The position numbers and the translations under genes were made by a program. Under the pieces are notes generated by a model. That model saw only the letters and a list, made by a program, of their open reading frames with translations. It ran no database searches and was not told the DNA's origin. From Dehalococcoidia bacterium (GTDB lineage: Bacteria > Chloroflexota > Dehalococcoidia > SZUA-161 > SpSt-899), in the NCBI GenBank assembly GCA_023271515.1, contig JALPXQ010000014.1:1-19468 (forward strand): a stretch of 19,468 nucleotides of DNA, in the 5' to 3' direction. Positions 19,218 to 19,468 of this stretch are shown piece by piece (the stretch's first letter is position 1; each line of letters opens with the position of its first letter).

Positions 19218-19468
19218 AGCCTTCCCGATGCTATTAGCTTACCATGCCTTACATCTGGATTGCAATAGCGCACAGATCATCAGGGGGATTCTCTCCCTGA
19301 AACCCCTAAAAAGCGGTCATTTTTCACCGCCTCATCTCCTTAAATTAGTCGATGAGCGTGCCACTCGGCTTGAGGACTGCGCGTTAGTTATTGGGTGTGG
19401 CTGGCGCGTCACTATGACCGGGGTGGAATAGATAACATCGAGGTGATCCACCATCTCCTTTACATGCA
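19218..19468. other. Window edge without a supportable gene
   Basis: A minus-strand frame behind AAAGGAG begins MVDHLDVIYSTPVIVTRQ and stops after ~40 codons. It might be the end or start of a gene cut by the window edge or broken, but I cannot place it in a family. On the plus strand only low-quality frames are present. Confidence 0.3.

Noticed and set aside
1..19468. tRNA, rRNA or riboswitch genes
   Set aside because: No cloverleaf, conserved rRNA stretch or purine-riboswitch core was recognised by eye; a covariance search would be decisive.

Overview
The window looks like a chromosomal segment of an anaerobic bacterium. The best taxonomic hint is the mixture of a clustered purine pathway (purD, purB, purC, purS), a pair of oxygen-sensitive (R)-2-hydroxyacyl-CoA dehydratase activator proteins and an archaeal-type alanine dehydrogenase. 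A Chloroflexota (Dehalococcoidia-like) or clostridial lineage would fit, but this is inference and no rRNA or tRNA is present to settle it.

Layout. (1) 1-2230: a small integron-type gene-cassette array. Two GNAT acetyltransferases and a methyltransferase lie in one direction, separated by attC-like sites whose core bases match the cassette starts. The array begins inside a truncated gene (232-306) and ends at three tandem 22-bp repeats that resemble the end of an IS21-type element. (2) 2690-4545: gene debris. A DExH helicase has lost its C-terminal half and is joined to an inverted N-terminal piece of argJ, followed by a decayed integrase-type transposase. (3) 4597-5533: two tiny overlapping minus-strand genes (53 aa and a 165-aa CxxC protein), then a non-coding stretch with a 58-nt inverted repeat and a perfect 24-bp palindrome. 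(4) 5534-8143: an alanine-use unit on the minus strand, with a sigma70-like promoter and overlapping operator-like palindrome, alanine dehydrogenase/ornithine cyclodeaminase, and a sodium:alanine symporter broken by one extra base. (5) 8233-10618: a transposon graveyard and defence/toxin-like leftovers: an IS630 relic, an IS4/IS5-type relic, a deleted DUF4926 gene and a clipped HEPN gene.

(6) 10732-17542: the intact core, a plus-strand operon purD - DUF2229/CoA-protein-activase fusion - HgdC-type activase - purB - purC - purS with overlapping or near-abutting genes. PurD, PurC, PurB and PurS serve de novo purine synthesis. The two embedded genes are an ATP-dependent electron-activation pair with no dehydratase subunit in view. 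(7) 17539-19217: minus-strand hisB, a DUF433/DUF5615 toxin-antitoxin remnant and a HAD phosphatase.

Two signals stand out. One is the cassette array. The other is a pair of in-frame inverted-repeat elements in the DUF2229 gene (12509-12582 and 12982-13029), both built from 7-bp units around a GGGGAGGGG centre. The second lies at the joint between two modules that I recall as separate genes elsewhere. A third, unrelated palindrome forms the altered C-terminus of PurD.
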